NCBI GenBank assembly: GCA_035547915.1
Contig: DASZTS010000108.1
Span: forward strand, 1 to 64,000
DNA: 64,000 bases
DNA from: DASSFG01 sp035547915
Lineage (GTDB): Bacteria; Planctomycetota; Planctomycetia; Pirellulales; JAICIG01
Direction of reading: 5' to 3'
The position numbers and the translations under genes are program-made. The notes under the pieces were generated by a model. That model had not been told where the DNA came from, searched no databases, and saw nothing but the letters and a program-made list of their open reading frames with translations. Positions 43,156-52,676 of the stretch are shown here, in pieces. Position 1 is the stretch's first letter. Each line of letters starts with the position of its first letter.

Positions 43156-43857
43156 ATGCACCGGCGCATATCGAGCCAAATCGTCTGGGGAGCCGCAGCC
43201 GCGATTTCATTGTCGATGGGAAATCTCGCATTCGCCCAAGTCGGCGGGCAGGGTGGTGCCGGAGGAGGAACGGCGAATGTTGGCGGGGTGGGCGGAGCGG
43301 GGAACCCCGCCCTGGGTGGCGCGGCGGGTGGTGTATTCGGTGGCGCGACACCAACTCCGATCATCACCGGTCCCGGGGCGACCGGTATTCCGCTCAACTA
43401 TTCGCGCGGTGCCATGCCCGGCATGAATCAATCGCCGGAGACAGCGCCTTCTGGCGCGTCGAATTCCCCTGGCAGCGCAGGACCGGCGAATAGCATGTCC
43501 AACCGGCCCAACTTGGGACGGAGGTCGCGCGCCGGCGGGAATAGCGCCATGGGCCGCGGCGTCGGCCCCGCGCCCGGTGGCGGCGAAGCAAACCCGGCTA
43601 AGACGCTGCTCGACGAAATAAACGGTACCAACAACGGTCGCCGGCGGGGGCATGCCGCCCTGCGGACCCGCACGGGCGATTCCAGCAGCGAACCCGCCCT
43701 GATAACGCCGGAGCGTGTCGAAGAGCGTGCCGTCTATTTCGCAAAGAAAGGCGCCTACGAGGACATGGTCTACCATCCCTATCAGGGATCGTATCAGAGC
43801 CAGTCGCGATCCAGGCGCCCCAGGACCGCCGCACCGCAGGTTCGGCGCTATTACTGA
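43156..43857 (+). CDS. Second glycine-rich secreted protein
   Basis: A 233-residue protein with a signal peptide (about 1-29, ending MGNLAFAQ). The mature chain begins with GGQGGAGGGTANVGGVGGAG and remains Gly/Ala/Pro/Asn-rich to about residue 150. The last 75 residues are different: basic, with SSSEPALITPERVEERAVYFAKKG and a Tyr/Arg/Ser end, and may form a small folded or surface-binding unit. Start at 43156 chosen for its GGAGGAGGAG ribosome site and signal peptide. It shares composition, export and an upstream sigma-54-like site with the 285-residue protein at 22.4 kb, so the two may be co-regulated surface proteins. Function unknown. Confidence 0.72.
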   Translation: MHRRISSQIVWGAAAAISLSMGNLAFAQVGGQGGAGGGTANVGGVGGAGNPALGGAAGGVFGGATPTPIITGPGATGIPLNYSRGAMPGMNQSPETAPSGASNSPGSAGPANSMSNRPNLGRRSRAGGNSAMGRGVGPAPGGGEANPAKTLLDEINGTNNGRRRGHAALRTRTGDSSSEPALITPERVEERAVYFAKKGAYEDMVYHPYQGSYQSQSRSRRPRTAAPQVRRYY

Positions 43858-43861
43858 GCGA

Positions 43862-44776
43862 TTATTTCTCGCTTTGCAGCTTGTCGAACGCTCGGCGCAG
43901 CTCATCGATCTGGCGGCTCATTTCGTCGAGCCGCCGTTCGACATGAGTGTTCGGATCGCGCGTCCACAGGCGGGGCGGCAGGCCCGGCGCGGTCTGCGGA
44001 ACCGGTTGCATGCCGAGGTCGAACGCCCCCAAACCGAGCATACGCTCGGCAAACTCTCGGGCTTCCGGCGGAAGCTTGTCGAGGGCGCCTTCGTTCGTCT
44101 CCCAATTCTTGTCACCCTGCTTCGCGGTGATCTTGGCCGGCTTGTCTCCCTGTTTTTCGATGGTCACCGTCATATCGTCCGGCAACGGCGGGACCAGCGA
44201 GCCGCCCCGTGGCACCACCATGCCTGGGTGAACGAAACGGAAATTCATGGGCGCGGGACCATGGCCCAGTCGCTCCAGCCATTGGCGGACCGAATGCTGA
44301 TCTTGCTGTTGGGGAGCGATCGATTCGGGGCGGGGCGCCGGCTTGAGGGAAACCGTCTGCTTGCGCCCGGCATGCATATAGTCGATCGAAATCTCATTCT
44401 TCCCCGCGCGGCCAACCGCCTCGGCCACCGCCTGCGGCTCGGCCACCGGTTTGCCGTCTACGGCAAAGATGACGTCGTAGGCCTTGAGCCCCGACTTCTG
44501 CGCCGGGCTGTCCGCGACCACCTCATCCACAAGCACCCCTTGCCCTTCGGGCAGGTCGAGTTGTGCTCGGAGCAAGGGAGGCAATTCCGCGCAGCGAACA
44601 CCAATCCAATAATCGACGGCATCACCCGCCGCGGCCTCCTGCTGATCGTTGCCTGGCCGGTTCTCGTCGTCTGCCACGGCCAACGGCACGAGCCCGGGAA
44701 GAACCGCCGGCAAGACACCTCCTACCAGCGCGACAACAAAAACCACCTTCCAGCGTGCCTTACGTGCAACTCGCAT
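43862..44776 (-). CDS. Secreted PDZ-domain protein
   Basis: A 304-residue exported or membrane-anchored protein. A hydrophobic signal (VVFVVALVGGVLPAVLPGLVPLAVA) follows a basic head. The PDZ domain (about 55-140) has YWIGVRCAELPPLLR, then LPEGQGVLVDEVVADSPAQKSGLKAYDVIFAVDGKPV, a typical carboxylate-binding and GLxxGD-like loop. No protease domain is attached. The C-terminus has a coiled coil (LDEMSRQIDELRRAFDKLQ). The ATG at 44776 has AAGGAG ahead. It is the last gene of the sigma/anti-sigma operon and may be its envelope sensor or target, as with PDZ proteins in RseB/RseP-type systems. Confidence 0.82.
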   Translation of the reverse strand: MRVARKARWKVVFVVALVGGVLPAVLPGLVPLAVADDENRPGNDQQEAAAGDAVDYWIGVRCAELPPLLRAQLDLPEGQGVLVDEVVADSPAQKSGLKAYDVIFAVDGKPVAEPQAVAEAVGRAGKNEISIDYMHAGRKQTVSLKPAPRPESIAPQQQDQHSVRQWLERLGHGPAPMNFRFVHPGMVVPRGGSLVPPLPDDMTVTIEKQGDKPAKITAKQGDKNWETNEGALDKLPPEAREFAERMLGLGAFDLGMQPVPQTAPGLPPRLWTRDPNTHVERRLDEMSRQIDELRRAFDKLQSEK

Positions 44777-44820
44777 ACGATTCTCCTTGACTGATAACCG
44801 CTCGTTTCCCTGGCAGCCCA

Positions 44821-45576
44821 TTATTGATAATTCCGGCTTTCGGCCGGCCGCACTTCCACCTGGTCTACCGGCACGAGCACGCGCCGACCGTCATCGAGAC
44901 GATACGGAACCAACCGCCGCCGTTGCTCGACATGGTGCCCCAGACGTTCCAGCGCTTGCCGCACGTCGTCGGGCATGGCCGCCGGCTGCGTGCGCAGCCA
45001 ATCACTGCCGAGTTCATCACCCGGCATCACCGGCAACTGGATCTCGCCGGAACCCGGCGAACCGCCCACCACCAGCCGCACCGGGCCAGGCGAACGATCC
45101 GCCGGCGCGCCTCTGTCGTCGACCGCACGTATCCCCCCGACACCGTCCGGCACGATCCGCCCCGCCTTGCCGGCATCGTGCATGCGCTGCCCCAGGGTGA
45201 ACGCCAGCGCGACGCTGGCCGCCATGGCCAGCATCGTTCCCCACTGGCGGATCCGCCTAGTCGACACCCCGTGCGTTGCGGTCGGCGTCGGCTGAATCTG
45301 CGTTGACTCGGCGTGAACAACTTGCGGCAATTCGGCCCGAATCGTGGCAGGCTCTTCACTCGCGGCGCCGGCGCGCTCCGACAAATCGCCCAACACCTTC
45401 GACCAGTCTTGGGCTTCGAGGAACGCTAACGCACAGCGCCGCCACCCGTCGGGCTCGCGTTCGCACCAAGCCAGCAGGTCGCGCCGCTCGTCGTCGCGGA
45501 GTTCGCCGTCGACCAACAAATCGAGCAAATACTGTTTATCGCCCTCGCCCGTCATAAATCGGCCGCCCTTCTTCAC
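44821..45576 (-). CDS. Anti-sigma-factor-like membrane protein
   Basis: A 251-residue protein. The N-terminal 60 residues (YLLDLLVDGELRDDERRDLLAWCEREPDGWRR, in two pieces) have the acidic, leucine-rich pattern of the anti-sigma domain linked to ECF factors, without the usual HxxxCxxC zinc site. A membrane segment lies at about 120-140 (MLAMAASVALAFTLG), followed by a long extracytoplasmic region. A GTG at 45576 overlaps the sigma-factor stop by GTGA; an ATG at 45555 is the alternative. Its place directly after the sigma gene supports the anti-sigma role. Confidence 0.7.
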   Translation of the reverse strand: MKKGGRFMTGEGDKQYLLDLLVDGELRDDERRDLLAWCEREPDGWRRCALAFLEAQDWSKVLGDLSERAGAASEEPATIRAELPQVVHAESTQIQPTPTATHGVSTRRIRQWGTMLAMAASVALAFTLGQRMHDAGKAGRIVPDGVGGIRAVDDRGAPADRSPGPVRLVVGGSPGSGEIQLPVMPGDELGSDWLRTQPAAMPDDVRQALERLGHHVEQRRRLVPYRLDDGRRVLVPVDQVEVRPAESRNYQ

Positions 45577-46145
45577 TTCATCGGTTCCACCACGTGCAGG
45601 GCCGTCAGTTCCTGCCGCAGACGCCGCCGAGCCCGGTGCAAGCGGGCTTCGACCGCGCTATGCCCGATGCCCAATCGTTCTGCAATCTCGTGGTAATTCC
45701 AATCTTCCCCATATTTCAGTAACAATATCTCCGCGTCGCGTGTCGGCAGTCGCGCCAGAGCCTTTCGCACCAGTTTTTGCCGCTCGTCGGCCAACAACCA
45801 GGCGAGCGGATCGGCCGTGCGCGAGTCACTCTCGCTCGGTCGCACGCTACGGGCGTAACCCTCGGTCAACTTGCGCCGCCGCCCCATCCGCCGGCGGTAG
45901 AGCAACGACTGCGTCACCGCCAGCCGGTAGAGCCAAGGCGACACCCTGCTCGCATCGAGCAACGGCGCCTTCTGTTCCACCGCCGCGAGCGCCACCTCCT
46001 GCATGACGTCGTCGACCGCCTGCCGGTCTCCCAGCCGGGCAAACAATACCGTCCGCAACCACCGATCGTGCTCGGCCAACACGGCCGGCCAATCGATGAT
46101 CGTGCGTTGGCCGGAGGGATGCCCGGAGCCGGTCGCCTTGGTCAT
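45573..46145 (-). CDS. ECF-type RNA polymerase sigma factor
   Basis: A 190-residue sigma-70-family factor. Region 2 holds GDRQAVDDVMQEVALAAVE and WLYRLAVTQSLLYRRR, which bind core polymerase and the -10 element; region 4 has RLPTRDAEILLLKYGEDWNYHEIAERLGIGHSAVEARLHRARRRL (read as consecutive pieces), the helix-turn-helix for the -35 element. It heads a minus-strand operon with the anti-sigma-like gene and the PDZ protein gene, so it is probably released by a signal at the membrane. The ATG start at 46145 was taken for the longest region-2 match. Confidence 0.9.
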   Translation of the reverse strand: MTKATGSGHPSGQRTIIDWPAVLAEHDRWLRTVLFARLGDRQAVDDVMQEVALAAVEQKAPLLDASRVSPWLYRLAVTQSLLYRRRMGRRRKLTEGYARSVRPSESDSRTADPLAWLLADERQKLVRKALARLPTRDAEILLLKYGEDWNYHEIAERLGIGHSAVEARLHRARRRLRQELTALHVVEPMK

Positions 46146-46358
46146 GTCACCAGATAGTTGCCGGAAAGGGGTTTGTTCTTGCAGGCGCTTTCATTTTACG
46201 GCCAATTGCCCGCTGGAAACTCCCAAATCCGATGCAGCGACACGACTTAAGAAACGGCTGCGCGGGCGAACGGGTTAACCTGCCCGCCTCGTTTGACCCA
46301 ACCGTACCCAGAATCCCTAGCTGAGCGAAAGACGGCTTATCGAGAGCGCAGTCTGCTA

Positions 46359-47132
46359 TCACCGGCCGGGAATGAGAGACCAGTTGAGCGTAACCGGCTC
46401 GGCGGGCGACGTGACCAAGTCGCTGGCGTTCGCGTACCTGGCCGCCGGGATCGAGCGGCCGACGACCTCCAAGGCAAGCCGGAGTTCTCGAAAGGGCCAC
46501 GGCGAGACGGCTACTTCGTACGGGCCGGCGACCGGCTGAAACGTGAATGCGGTGCCGCACGGAGAACGGAATTCTTCGCTTTCGCTGCGTTCCGCACAAC
46601 ATAGCCAGAGACTCATGGCATCGAACAATTGCAGCCATGCCACAGCGTCGGCGGCGGCGATTCGGCCGGTCGCCTGCGGGGTCGATCTTTGCCAGGCAGC
46701 GAGCCATCGCTCGCGCTCGTTGGCCTGTTCGGCAATGAAGCCCGTGGCCAGCCGCTCGAGAGCGACGTCTGATTTCCAGCGGCCCGAAAAGCGTTCGAGC
46801 AGGGCGGAAAAGTGCCCGCTGACCATGTAGGCCGCCAGCGGCCCAAAATGCTCCGCACGGCTGATCGATTCGCGCCAGATCGCCAGCGAATCGGTGAGCG
46901 GCGTCTCGGTGAAGTCGAGTGGACGCCCCGTCTGGGTATCAACCTTGGGCGAAATCTCCCACGCCGACCAGCCGTCGTCATGGCACGCCACCGCGGCGAC
47001 CATCTCGGCGTGCGGAGCCAGGGACGGGAAGCTCTCGTTTCCCCAGGCCCCGGCCAGCGCGCCCGAGAGTCGGGCGTGCTCGACCTGCGAGATGAGCACC
47101 CAACGCTCCGTGCCTGCCAATCGACGAATCAT
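46359..47132 (-). CDS. DUF3891 family protein
   Basis: A 257-residue soluble protein of the DUF3891 family. The opening VLISQVEHARLSGALA and ACHDDGWSAWE are the conserved parts, followed by a helical region with HFGPLAAYMVSGHFSALLERF. The invariant His/Asp residues suggest a metal-dependent hydrolase of the HD-like kind, but no function has been shown. It stands alone, 73 bases from the FAD oxidase gene on the same strand. Confidence 0.82.
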   Translation of the reverse strand: MIRRLAGTERWVLISQVEHARLSGALAGAWGNESFPSLAPHAEMVAAVACHDDGWSAWEISPKVDTQTGRPLDFTETPLTDSLAIWRESISRAEHFGPLAAYMVSGHFSALLERFSGRWKSDVALERLATGFIAEQANERERWLAAWQRSTPQATGRIAAADAVAWLQLFDAMSLWLCCAERSESEEFRSPCGTAFTFQPVAGPYEVAVSPWPFRELRLALEVVGRSIPAARYANASDLVTSPAEPVTLNWSLIPGR

Positions 47133-47205
47133 GGCCCACCGTCATCCGTAAAACAACATCTTCCCTGCCTCGGGTATGGCCGCAATTCTTGCACCGAACG
47201 GACGG

Positions 47206-48462
47206 CTACCGCTGTCGATCAACGGCATAGAGTTTAGGGTCGAGGTGAGGTGATTCGCCAGACAGGAGTTCTGCGATCAGTTTACCGGTCGCCGGCGACA
47301 TCGAGACTCCCAGCATGCCGTGCCCCGCGGCGACGAAGAGGTTATCCAGAGCCGGCACCGGTCCGACATAGGGCCGCCCGTCGGGCGTCATCGGTCGCCA
47401 GCCGTACCACGACTCGAGCACCGGTTCGGCGTGCGGTTCGCGCAGGTAGATCTCGGCGCCGTCGCGCAGCAGCCGCAGACGGTCGGGGTTGAGTGTCGTG
47501 TCATATCCGGCGAATTCCATCGTCGAACCGATGCGGTAGCCGCTCTCGAAGGGAGTGATGGCGACGCGGTGCTCCTCGAACAGCATCGGCAGCCTCGGGC
47601 AGATACCGGGACGGGGCATGGTGATCGAGTAGCCCTTCCCGGGTTGGATGGGAACCGGGCAGCGGAGCAGCCGGCGCAAGCGAGGAGTCCACGCGCCGGT
47701 GGCAACGACGAGTTGGTCCACCGGCAGTTGGCCCTGGTTCGTCACCGCGCCGCGCACAAGCCGGTTCTCGACAACCAGGTCGCACAATTCGCAATGCTCA
47801 CGGATCTCTACTCCCGCGCCGATTAACGCACCACGCCAGCCCACCATCAACTTGTCGGGCCGCAAATGTCCGTCGGTCAGGTAATGCCAAGCGCCCGCGC
47901 AACCAGGCTTGAGCGCAGGCTCCAACTCGACGAGTGCCGAACCGTCGTAGCGCGTCGCCGCCAGATCGAATTCGTTGCGCAGCAAGCGGTACGTCTCGGC
48001 ATAGTGTTCCATCGCCGCTGACGAGCGGAAGACGAACAAGAGCCCCTGCGCGGTCCATTCGACGTCGGTCAGCGTCGTCGTCAGGAGTTCGTCGTACAAC
48101 GACCGCGATGAAGCGAGCAACCCTTGCAGGGCGTGCCCGGTGGCCAGCATGTCGCGCTGGTTGCAATTGCGCGCGAATCGCCAAAACCAGCCCCACAGTG
48201 CCGCGTCGAAGCGCCAGCGCACCTTGAGTGGCGAGTTGCGGACCGTCAGTGTCTTCAGCGTGTTCCACAACACGCCCGGCCCCGAGAGTGGCAGCACATG
48301 ACTCGGGCAGACGAAACCGCAATTGCCGTGCGAGCACCCACGACCAAATTCGCCCTGGTCGATCAATGTGACCGATCGTCCGGCCAGGCGGGCATAATAG
48401 GCGCACGCCGCGCCGACGACGCCACCTCCCACAACAAGCACACGCTCGGCCGACCGTCCCAC
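47206..48462 (-). CDS. FAD-dependent amino-acid oxidase/dehydrogenase, DadA type
   Basis: A 418-residue flavoprotein of the D-amino-acid-oxidase-like superfamily. The ADP-binding loop VLVVGGGVVGAACAYYARLAG (two pieces) is at residues 8-28, and IDQGEFGRGCSHGNCGFVCP follows with the GCSxGNxG pattern of DadA and related hydroxyproline or glycine oxidases. Later segments (VVATGAWTPRL, PGKGYSITM, GWRPMTPDGRPYVG, AGHGMLGVSMSPATGKLIAEL) match DadA-type dehydrogenases that pass electrons to the respiratory chain. The exact substrate cannot be told. The GC-rich spacer between it and the DUF3891 gene shows nothing further. Confidence 0.85.
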   Translation of the reverse strand: MGRSAERVLVVGGGVVGAACAYYARLAGRSVTLIDQGEFGRGCSHGNCGFVCPSHVLPLSGPGVLWNTLKTLTVRNSPLKVRWRFDAALWGWFWRFARNCNQRDMLATGHALQGLLASSRSLYDELLTTTLTDVEWTAQGLLFVFRSSAAMEHYAETYRLLRNEFDLAATRYDGSALVELEPALKPGCAGAWHYLTDGHLRPDKLMVGWRGALIGAGVEIREHCELCDLVVENRLVRGAVTNQGQLPVDQLVVATGAWTPRLRRLLRCPVPIQPGKGYSITMPRPGICPRLPMLFEEHRVAITPFESGYRIGSTMEFAGYDTTLNPDRLRLLRDGAEIYLREPHAEPVLESWYGWRPMTPDGRPYVGPVPALDNLFVAAGHGMLGVSMSPATGKLIAELLSGESPHLDPKLYAVDRQR

Positions 48463-48576
48463 CGCTCTTCAAATCTCCTCTGCTCTTCGCCTGTCAGCCG
48501 ACGATCGGCTCCGCATCATAACATCAGAGAGAGGCCCTGGCCCACGAGAACCATTCGGCGGACATATTCGCGCAAC

Positions 48577-51500
48577 CTATTCTTGCACCAAGTACTTTTT
48601 CCGCTCCTCGGCGGTCAGTTCGCGGCCGGCCGTACTCCGCGCGAGCGAGATCGATTCCTCCAGACGCAACTCCCAGAGGCGCACCGCGTCGTCGCCGCCA
48701 GCGGTGGCGAGCATTCGCGCGTCACGCGTCAACGCCACCCCGATCACGTCGCTCGCCAATCCTCGCAAGATGAGCACATTCGCCGCCGGATCGGAGGCCG
48801 CAAGATCGCAGACCGTCGCCGTGCGATCGTAGCTCACGGCCACCAGCCAACGGCTGTCGGCGCTGAAGGCCAGCGCGGTCGCCGCGTCATCGTGCCTGTG
48901 CAACCGAATCGGCTCGTTCGCGGGCCCGCTGCCGCTCATCTTCCACAGGCAGACCAACCCGTTGGCGTCGGAGCTGACCAGCCACTTTCCATCGGGGGAG
49001 AAGGCCGCGGCCAGCACATCGCCCCGATGAGCCTCCAAGCCGCGCGGATGCGCGAAGTCGCTGCCGGACAAATCCCAGACGTGTACCGTCGACTGATGAC
49101 CGGCAGCCAGCAGCCAACGCGCGTCGGGCGAAACGGCCACCTGCGCCACCTGGCCGGTGTGCCCGGCAAAGACGGCGGCGTTCTGGTCCGGTCGGTCGGA
49201 TTTCAGATCCCATCGGTGCACCGTGGCATCCTTGCTTCCCGTGAACAGCCAGCGACCGTCACCGCTCACGGCCAAGGAGACAACTTCATCACGGTGCCCA
49301 CGGAGGACCAACCCGTTTGCCGACGGATCGTCGGCCATGACGTCCCAAACTCGCGCCGTATGGTCGGCGCTGCCGGTGGCCAGGCGGCGGCCATCCGGCG
49401 TAAAAAGAGCCGTCCAGACAGGACCCGCATGCCCGGTCAGCTCGGTCGAATCCTTCGAAGGATCGGCAGCCCGGAGGTCCCACAGTCGGGCCGTCGAATC
49501 GTGGCTCACCGTCGCCAACCGGAGGTTCGTCGGATCGAAGGCCACGCGCCACACCCCCTCACGGTGGCCGGACAAGACGACTCGATCGCTCGGCGAACCG
49601 TCGTCCGCACAGCGCCACAGCGAGGCAGTTCGATCGGCCGACGCCGCGGCTAGCCAACGGCCGTCGGGACTCGCCGCCAGATCGAGGATGGTGCGTGTGT
49701 GTCCGCGCAGCACGGCGGGCATGGCCGCCCCGGCTCGCTGCTCGAGGTTCCAGACCCGCGCCGCGTGGTCACCTCCCGCCGTGACGAGCAAGCGGCCATC
49801 GTCGCCCAGGGCCAGCGCCCGAACCTCGCGTTCATGACCGCGCAACACCACTGTGTTGGCACCGTGGTCAGTCGCCTCGAGGTCCCACAGCCGGGCCGTT
49901 TTGTCGGCACCACCGCTGGCCAGCGTACGTCCGTCACCGCTCACCGCCAGGCAGAAAATGCCGGCGTCGTGACCCCGCAATGTCTGTGACGACGTGGTAC
50001 CCGAGTGCCCCAGTGCCCAGATCCGAATCGTGCCGTCGTAGCTGCCGGTGAACAGCCGCCGACTGTTGCCGCTGATGGCCAGGGCATTGATGGCGTCTTC
50101 GTGACCGGTAAACACAACGGACGAATCGGGAATGTTCGACGCAGTAAGATCCCAGAGGCGAGCCGTGCGGTCGGTACCGGCCGTCGCCAGCCAGCGGCTG
50201 TCGGGACTGACGGCCAGTGCCAGGATCGCACCGCTGTGTCCACGGAGCACCTGCGCCGACGTAGCCGGATCGTTCGCTCGCACGTCCCGTACGTCCCACA
50301 GGCGTACGCTGTGGTCGGCACCGGCCGTCACCAGCCAGTGGCCGTCGGGACTGAATGCCGCCACGTCTACATCGACTTCGTGGCCGGCGAGCACGACGGA
50401 TGAGGAGTCGGGAGTGTCTGTCGTCACTTCCCACAGCCGGGCGGTTTTGTCGTTGCTGACGGTGGCCAGCCAATGCGAATCGGGGCTGAAACACAGGGCA
50501 TTGATCGACCCTTCATGGCCACGGAACACCACAGGAGTTTTGGCCTTGGCCGGATCCTTCGCGGCCAGGTCCCACAACCGGGCAACACCGCCTTCACCGG
50601 CCGTGGCCAGCCAGCGACCGTCGCCACTGAACGCGATGGCCCAGACGGCGCCTTCGTGACCGCCCAGAACGACGGAATCGGCACGATCGGGCGCGGCCAC
50701 GTCCCATAGCCGTGCCGTGCCATCGTCGCTTCCCGTCGCGGCCCAACGGCCATCGCGGCTGAGGACCACGCTGTGCAGAGCGTCGGTGTGACCGACCAGG
50801 GGCGTACCTCCCACGGTGGCCAGCGCGTCGTCGAGTGCCTGCTGACATTCGGCGAGCGGTTGCTCGCCGTGACGGGCCATCACCTCTAATGATTCGACGG
50901 CCAGGAGGAGGCCGCGCTGCGGCATGCTGTGCAACGTCTCTCTCGACTGCGAAGCAAGACGCGCGGCATTGGCGATGCGCGCTTGTCGTTCGGCATGCCG
51001 ACGTTGTTCCGCCTCCTTACCGCGGGCTTCGAGCGCGTCGGACGCGTTCTGATCGGCCCGGCGGCGTTCGCGATCGACAAAGAACATCGCCACCATCGAG
51101 GCAACGGCTACGAGCAAGAGCGTGGCGACCCCCGAGAGCGCCCAGGCCCGATGGTGGCGGGCCCACCGCGCCACTCGCCGCGGCACGGAGTCGGGTTGGG
51201 CCGAGATCGGCTCGTCGGCCAGCCAATGTTCGAGGTCGTCGGCCAGCGCCGCCGCCGATCGGTAGCGGTCCTTCTGCTCGCGTGCCATCGCCTTCAAGCA
51301 GATCGCCTGGAGGCCGGGCGAGAGTGATTTGTTGACGCTGCGCGGAAGCGGAAACAGGCCCCGCTCGACCCTTTGCAGGATGCTCGCCAGGTCGCTGTCT
51401 TGAAAGGGTGGCACTCCGGTCAGTACGAAATAGAGCGTCGCTCCCAAGCTGTAGACGTCGCTCGTCTGATCGATCAGATCGAGTCGGCCGACCGCCTGTT

Positions 51501-52596
51501 CGGGGCTCATATACTGAGGCGTGCCCAAAGCCGTGCCCATCATGGTCGGCATCGATGCGGCCAACGATTCGGGCGCGAGGGGTCGCTCGTCGAGCGGATG
51601 CTCCACCTGCCCTACGAGCTTCGCCAGCCCCCAATCGACCACCAGCGTTTCGCCGAATTTTCCGAGCATGACGTTGCTCGGCTTGATGTCTCGGTGGATC
51701 ACACCGCGAGAATGGGCGTACTCGATCGCCTGGCAGACGCTCACCAGGCGGGCCAACAGCTTGCGGAATTCGACGGCACGCTGGCTCGGACTGCGCGATG
51801 GGCCGTCGGCCCGATAGAACTCCTCCGCCGCGTCCTTCAGGCTCAGGCCACGAATGAACCGCATGGCATAATAGGGCCGCCCGTCGGGATAGGCGCCCAA
51901 ACCATAGACGGGCACGATGCCGGGGTGTTCCAACCCGCCGGTGATTTCCGCTTCGAGGAGGAACCTCGCCCGGCTCGCTTCGTCGTCGGCGAAGCGGTCT
52001 TGCACCTGCTTGAGGGCCACTTCGCGGTTGAGTTCCAGATCGTGCGCCACCAGCACCTCCCCGAGCCCACCGCGAGCGTGCGGCCGCACGGGTCGATAGC
52101 GCATTCCGGGATCGTGCTCGGCCGACATGGGGGCCTGTGTGGCATAGATGTCTCCCGCCGCCGGCCGGCGCTCGTGACCTTCCCCAGACTTGGGGGAAGC
52201 TTTGGATGGGGCGTCGGAAGTGACTGCCTTGGGAGTACCGTCAGACGGCGCCGTACCTAGGGGAGTTTCGTCGCCGAGCAACTCATCGACGGGTACGACG
52301 TCCGACGCTTCTTGCTCCGAGAGTTGGCGCAGCTCGTTCACCAGCGAGTCGCCCGCGGAGACCTCGCGAAGCGTGCGTGTGGCGTCGCCGCCGTTCTTCC
52401 GCAAGGTGTCGCCCAGGCTGAGCTCGAGCGCGTCGCACTTCTGGGACGTGAGGCAACCGCGTTCGACGAGCACGCGAGCGAACGAAGTGCGGCGGTCGAG
52501 AGACCAGGCGCGAAAGGCTGCCACCACCGCTGCACGTTTCGCCCCACCTTGCCGCACCACCCACAGGGCCAACAGTAACTCGCGCTCGCTATTCAT
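48577..52596 (-). CDS. Serine/threonine protein kinase with WD40 repeats
   Basis: A 1339-residue receptor-like kinase of a planctomycete type. Residues 1-160 are charged and variable. The kinase domain (about 170-460) has GGLGEVLVAHD (glycine loop), VALKQVQ with the ATP-binding lysine, HRDIKPSNV and VVDWGLAK; the usual DFG is DWG here. A membrane helix lies at about 482-505 (ALSGVATLLLVAVASMVAMFF), then a coiled region with Glu/Arg repeats, then 16 WD40 repeats from about 602 to 1310, enough for two propellers. WD repeats end in the typical TARLWDL-type strand. It probably senses or binds something outside and phosphorylates in the cytoplasm, but no target is known. Confidence 0.9.
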   Translation of the reverse strand: MNSERELLLALWVVRQGGAKRAAVVAAFRAWSLDRRTSFARVLVERGCLTSQKCDALELSLGDTLRKNGGDATRTLREVSAGDSLVNELRQLSEQEASDVVPVDELLGDETPLGTAPSDGTPKAVTSDAPSKASPKSGEGHERRPAAGDIYATQAPMSAEHDPGMRYRPVRPHARGGLGEVLVAHDLELNREVALKQVQDRFADDEASRARFLLEAEITGGLEHPGIVPVYGLGAYPDGRPYYAMRFIRGLSLKDAAEEFYRADGPSRSPSQRAVEFRKLLARLVSVCQAIEYAHSRGVIHRDIKPSNVMLGKFGETLVVDWGLAKLVGQVEHPLDERPLAPESLAASMPTMMGTALGTPQYMSPEQAVGRLDLIDQTSDVYSLGATLYFVLTGVPPFQDSDLASILQRVERGLFPLPRSVNKSLSPGLQAICLKAMAREQKDRYRSAAALADDLEHWLADEPISAQPDSVPRRVARWARHHRAWALSGVATLLLVAVASMVAMFFVDRERRRADQNASDALEARGKEAEQRRHAERQARIANAARLASQSRETLHSMPQRGLLLAVESLEVMARHGEQPLAECQQALDDALATVGGTPLVGHTDALHSVVLSRDGRWAATGSDDGTARLWDVAAPDRADSVVLGGHEGAVWAIAFSGDGRWLATAGEGGVARLWDLAAKDPAKAKTPVVFRGHEGSINALCFSPDSHWLATVSNDKTARLWEVTTDTPDSSSVVLAGHEVDVDVAAFSPDGHWLVTAGADHSVRLWDVRDVRANDPATSAQVLRGHSGAILALAVSPDSRWLATAGTDRTARLWDLTASNIPDSSVVFTGHEDAINALAISGNSRRLFTGSYDGTIRIWALGHSGTTSSQTLRGHDAGIFCLAVSGDGRTLASGGADKTARLWDLEATDHGANTVVLRGHEREVRALALGDDGRLLVTAGGDHAARVWNLEQRAGAAMPAVLRGHTRTILDLAASPDGRWLAAASADRTASLWRCADDGSPSDRVVLSGHREGVWRVAFDPTNLRLATVSHDSTARLWDLRAADPSKDSTELTGHAGPVWTALFTPDGRRLATGSADHTARVWDVMADDPSANGLVLRGHRDEVVSLAVSGDGRWLFTGSKDATVHRWDLKSDRPDQNAAVFAGHTGQVAQVAVSPDARWLLAAGHQSTVHVWDLSGSDFAHPRGLEAHRGDVLAAAFSPDGKWLVSSDANGLVCLWKMSGSGPANEPIRLHRHDDAATALAFSADSRWLVAVSYDRTATVCDLAASDPAANVLILRGLASDVIGVALTRDARMLATAGGDDAVRLWELRLEESISLARSTAGRELTAEERKKYLVQE

Positions 52597-52618
52597 GCCG
52601 ATCGTATCGGGCTGGAGA

Positions 52619-52647
52619 TTGAAAGTCCTTTTCCGTCAAAGTATCGT
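52619..52647 (+). promoter_or_regulatory. Sigma-70-like promoter
   Basis: TTGAAA (52619-52624), 17-base spacer, TATCGT (52642-52647). Both boxes deviate by one or two bases. Transcription would begin near 52654, about 23 bases before the ATG at 52677. Confidence 0.45.
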
Positions 52648-52676
52648 GAGGTGGCGATGCGCGAAAGGAGACCACG

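Noticed and set aside
48124..49653. 509-codon plus-strand open frame across the FAD oxidase and the kinase-WD40 gene
   Set aside because: It runs antisense to two well-supported genes and has Arg/His-rich composition typical of shadow frames.
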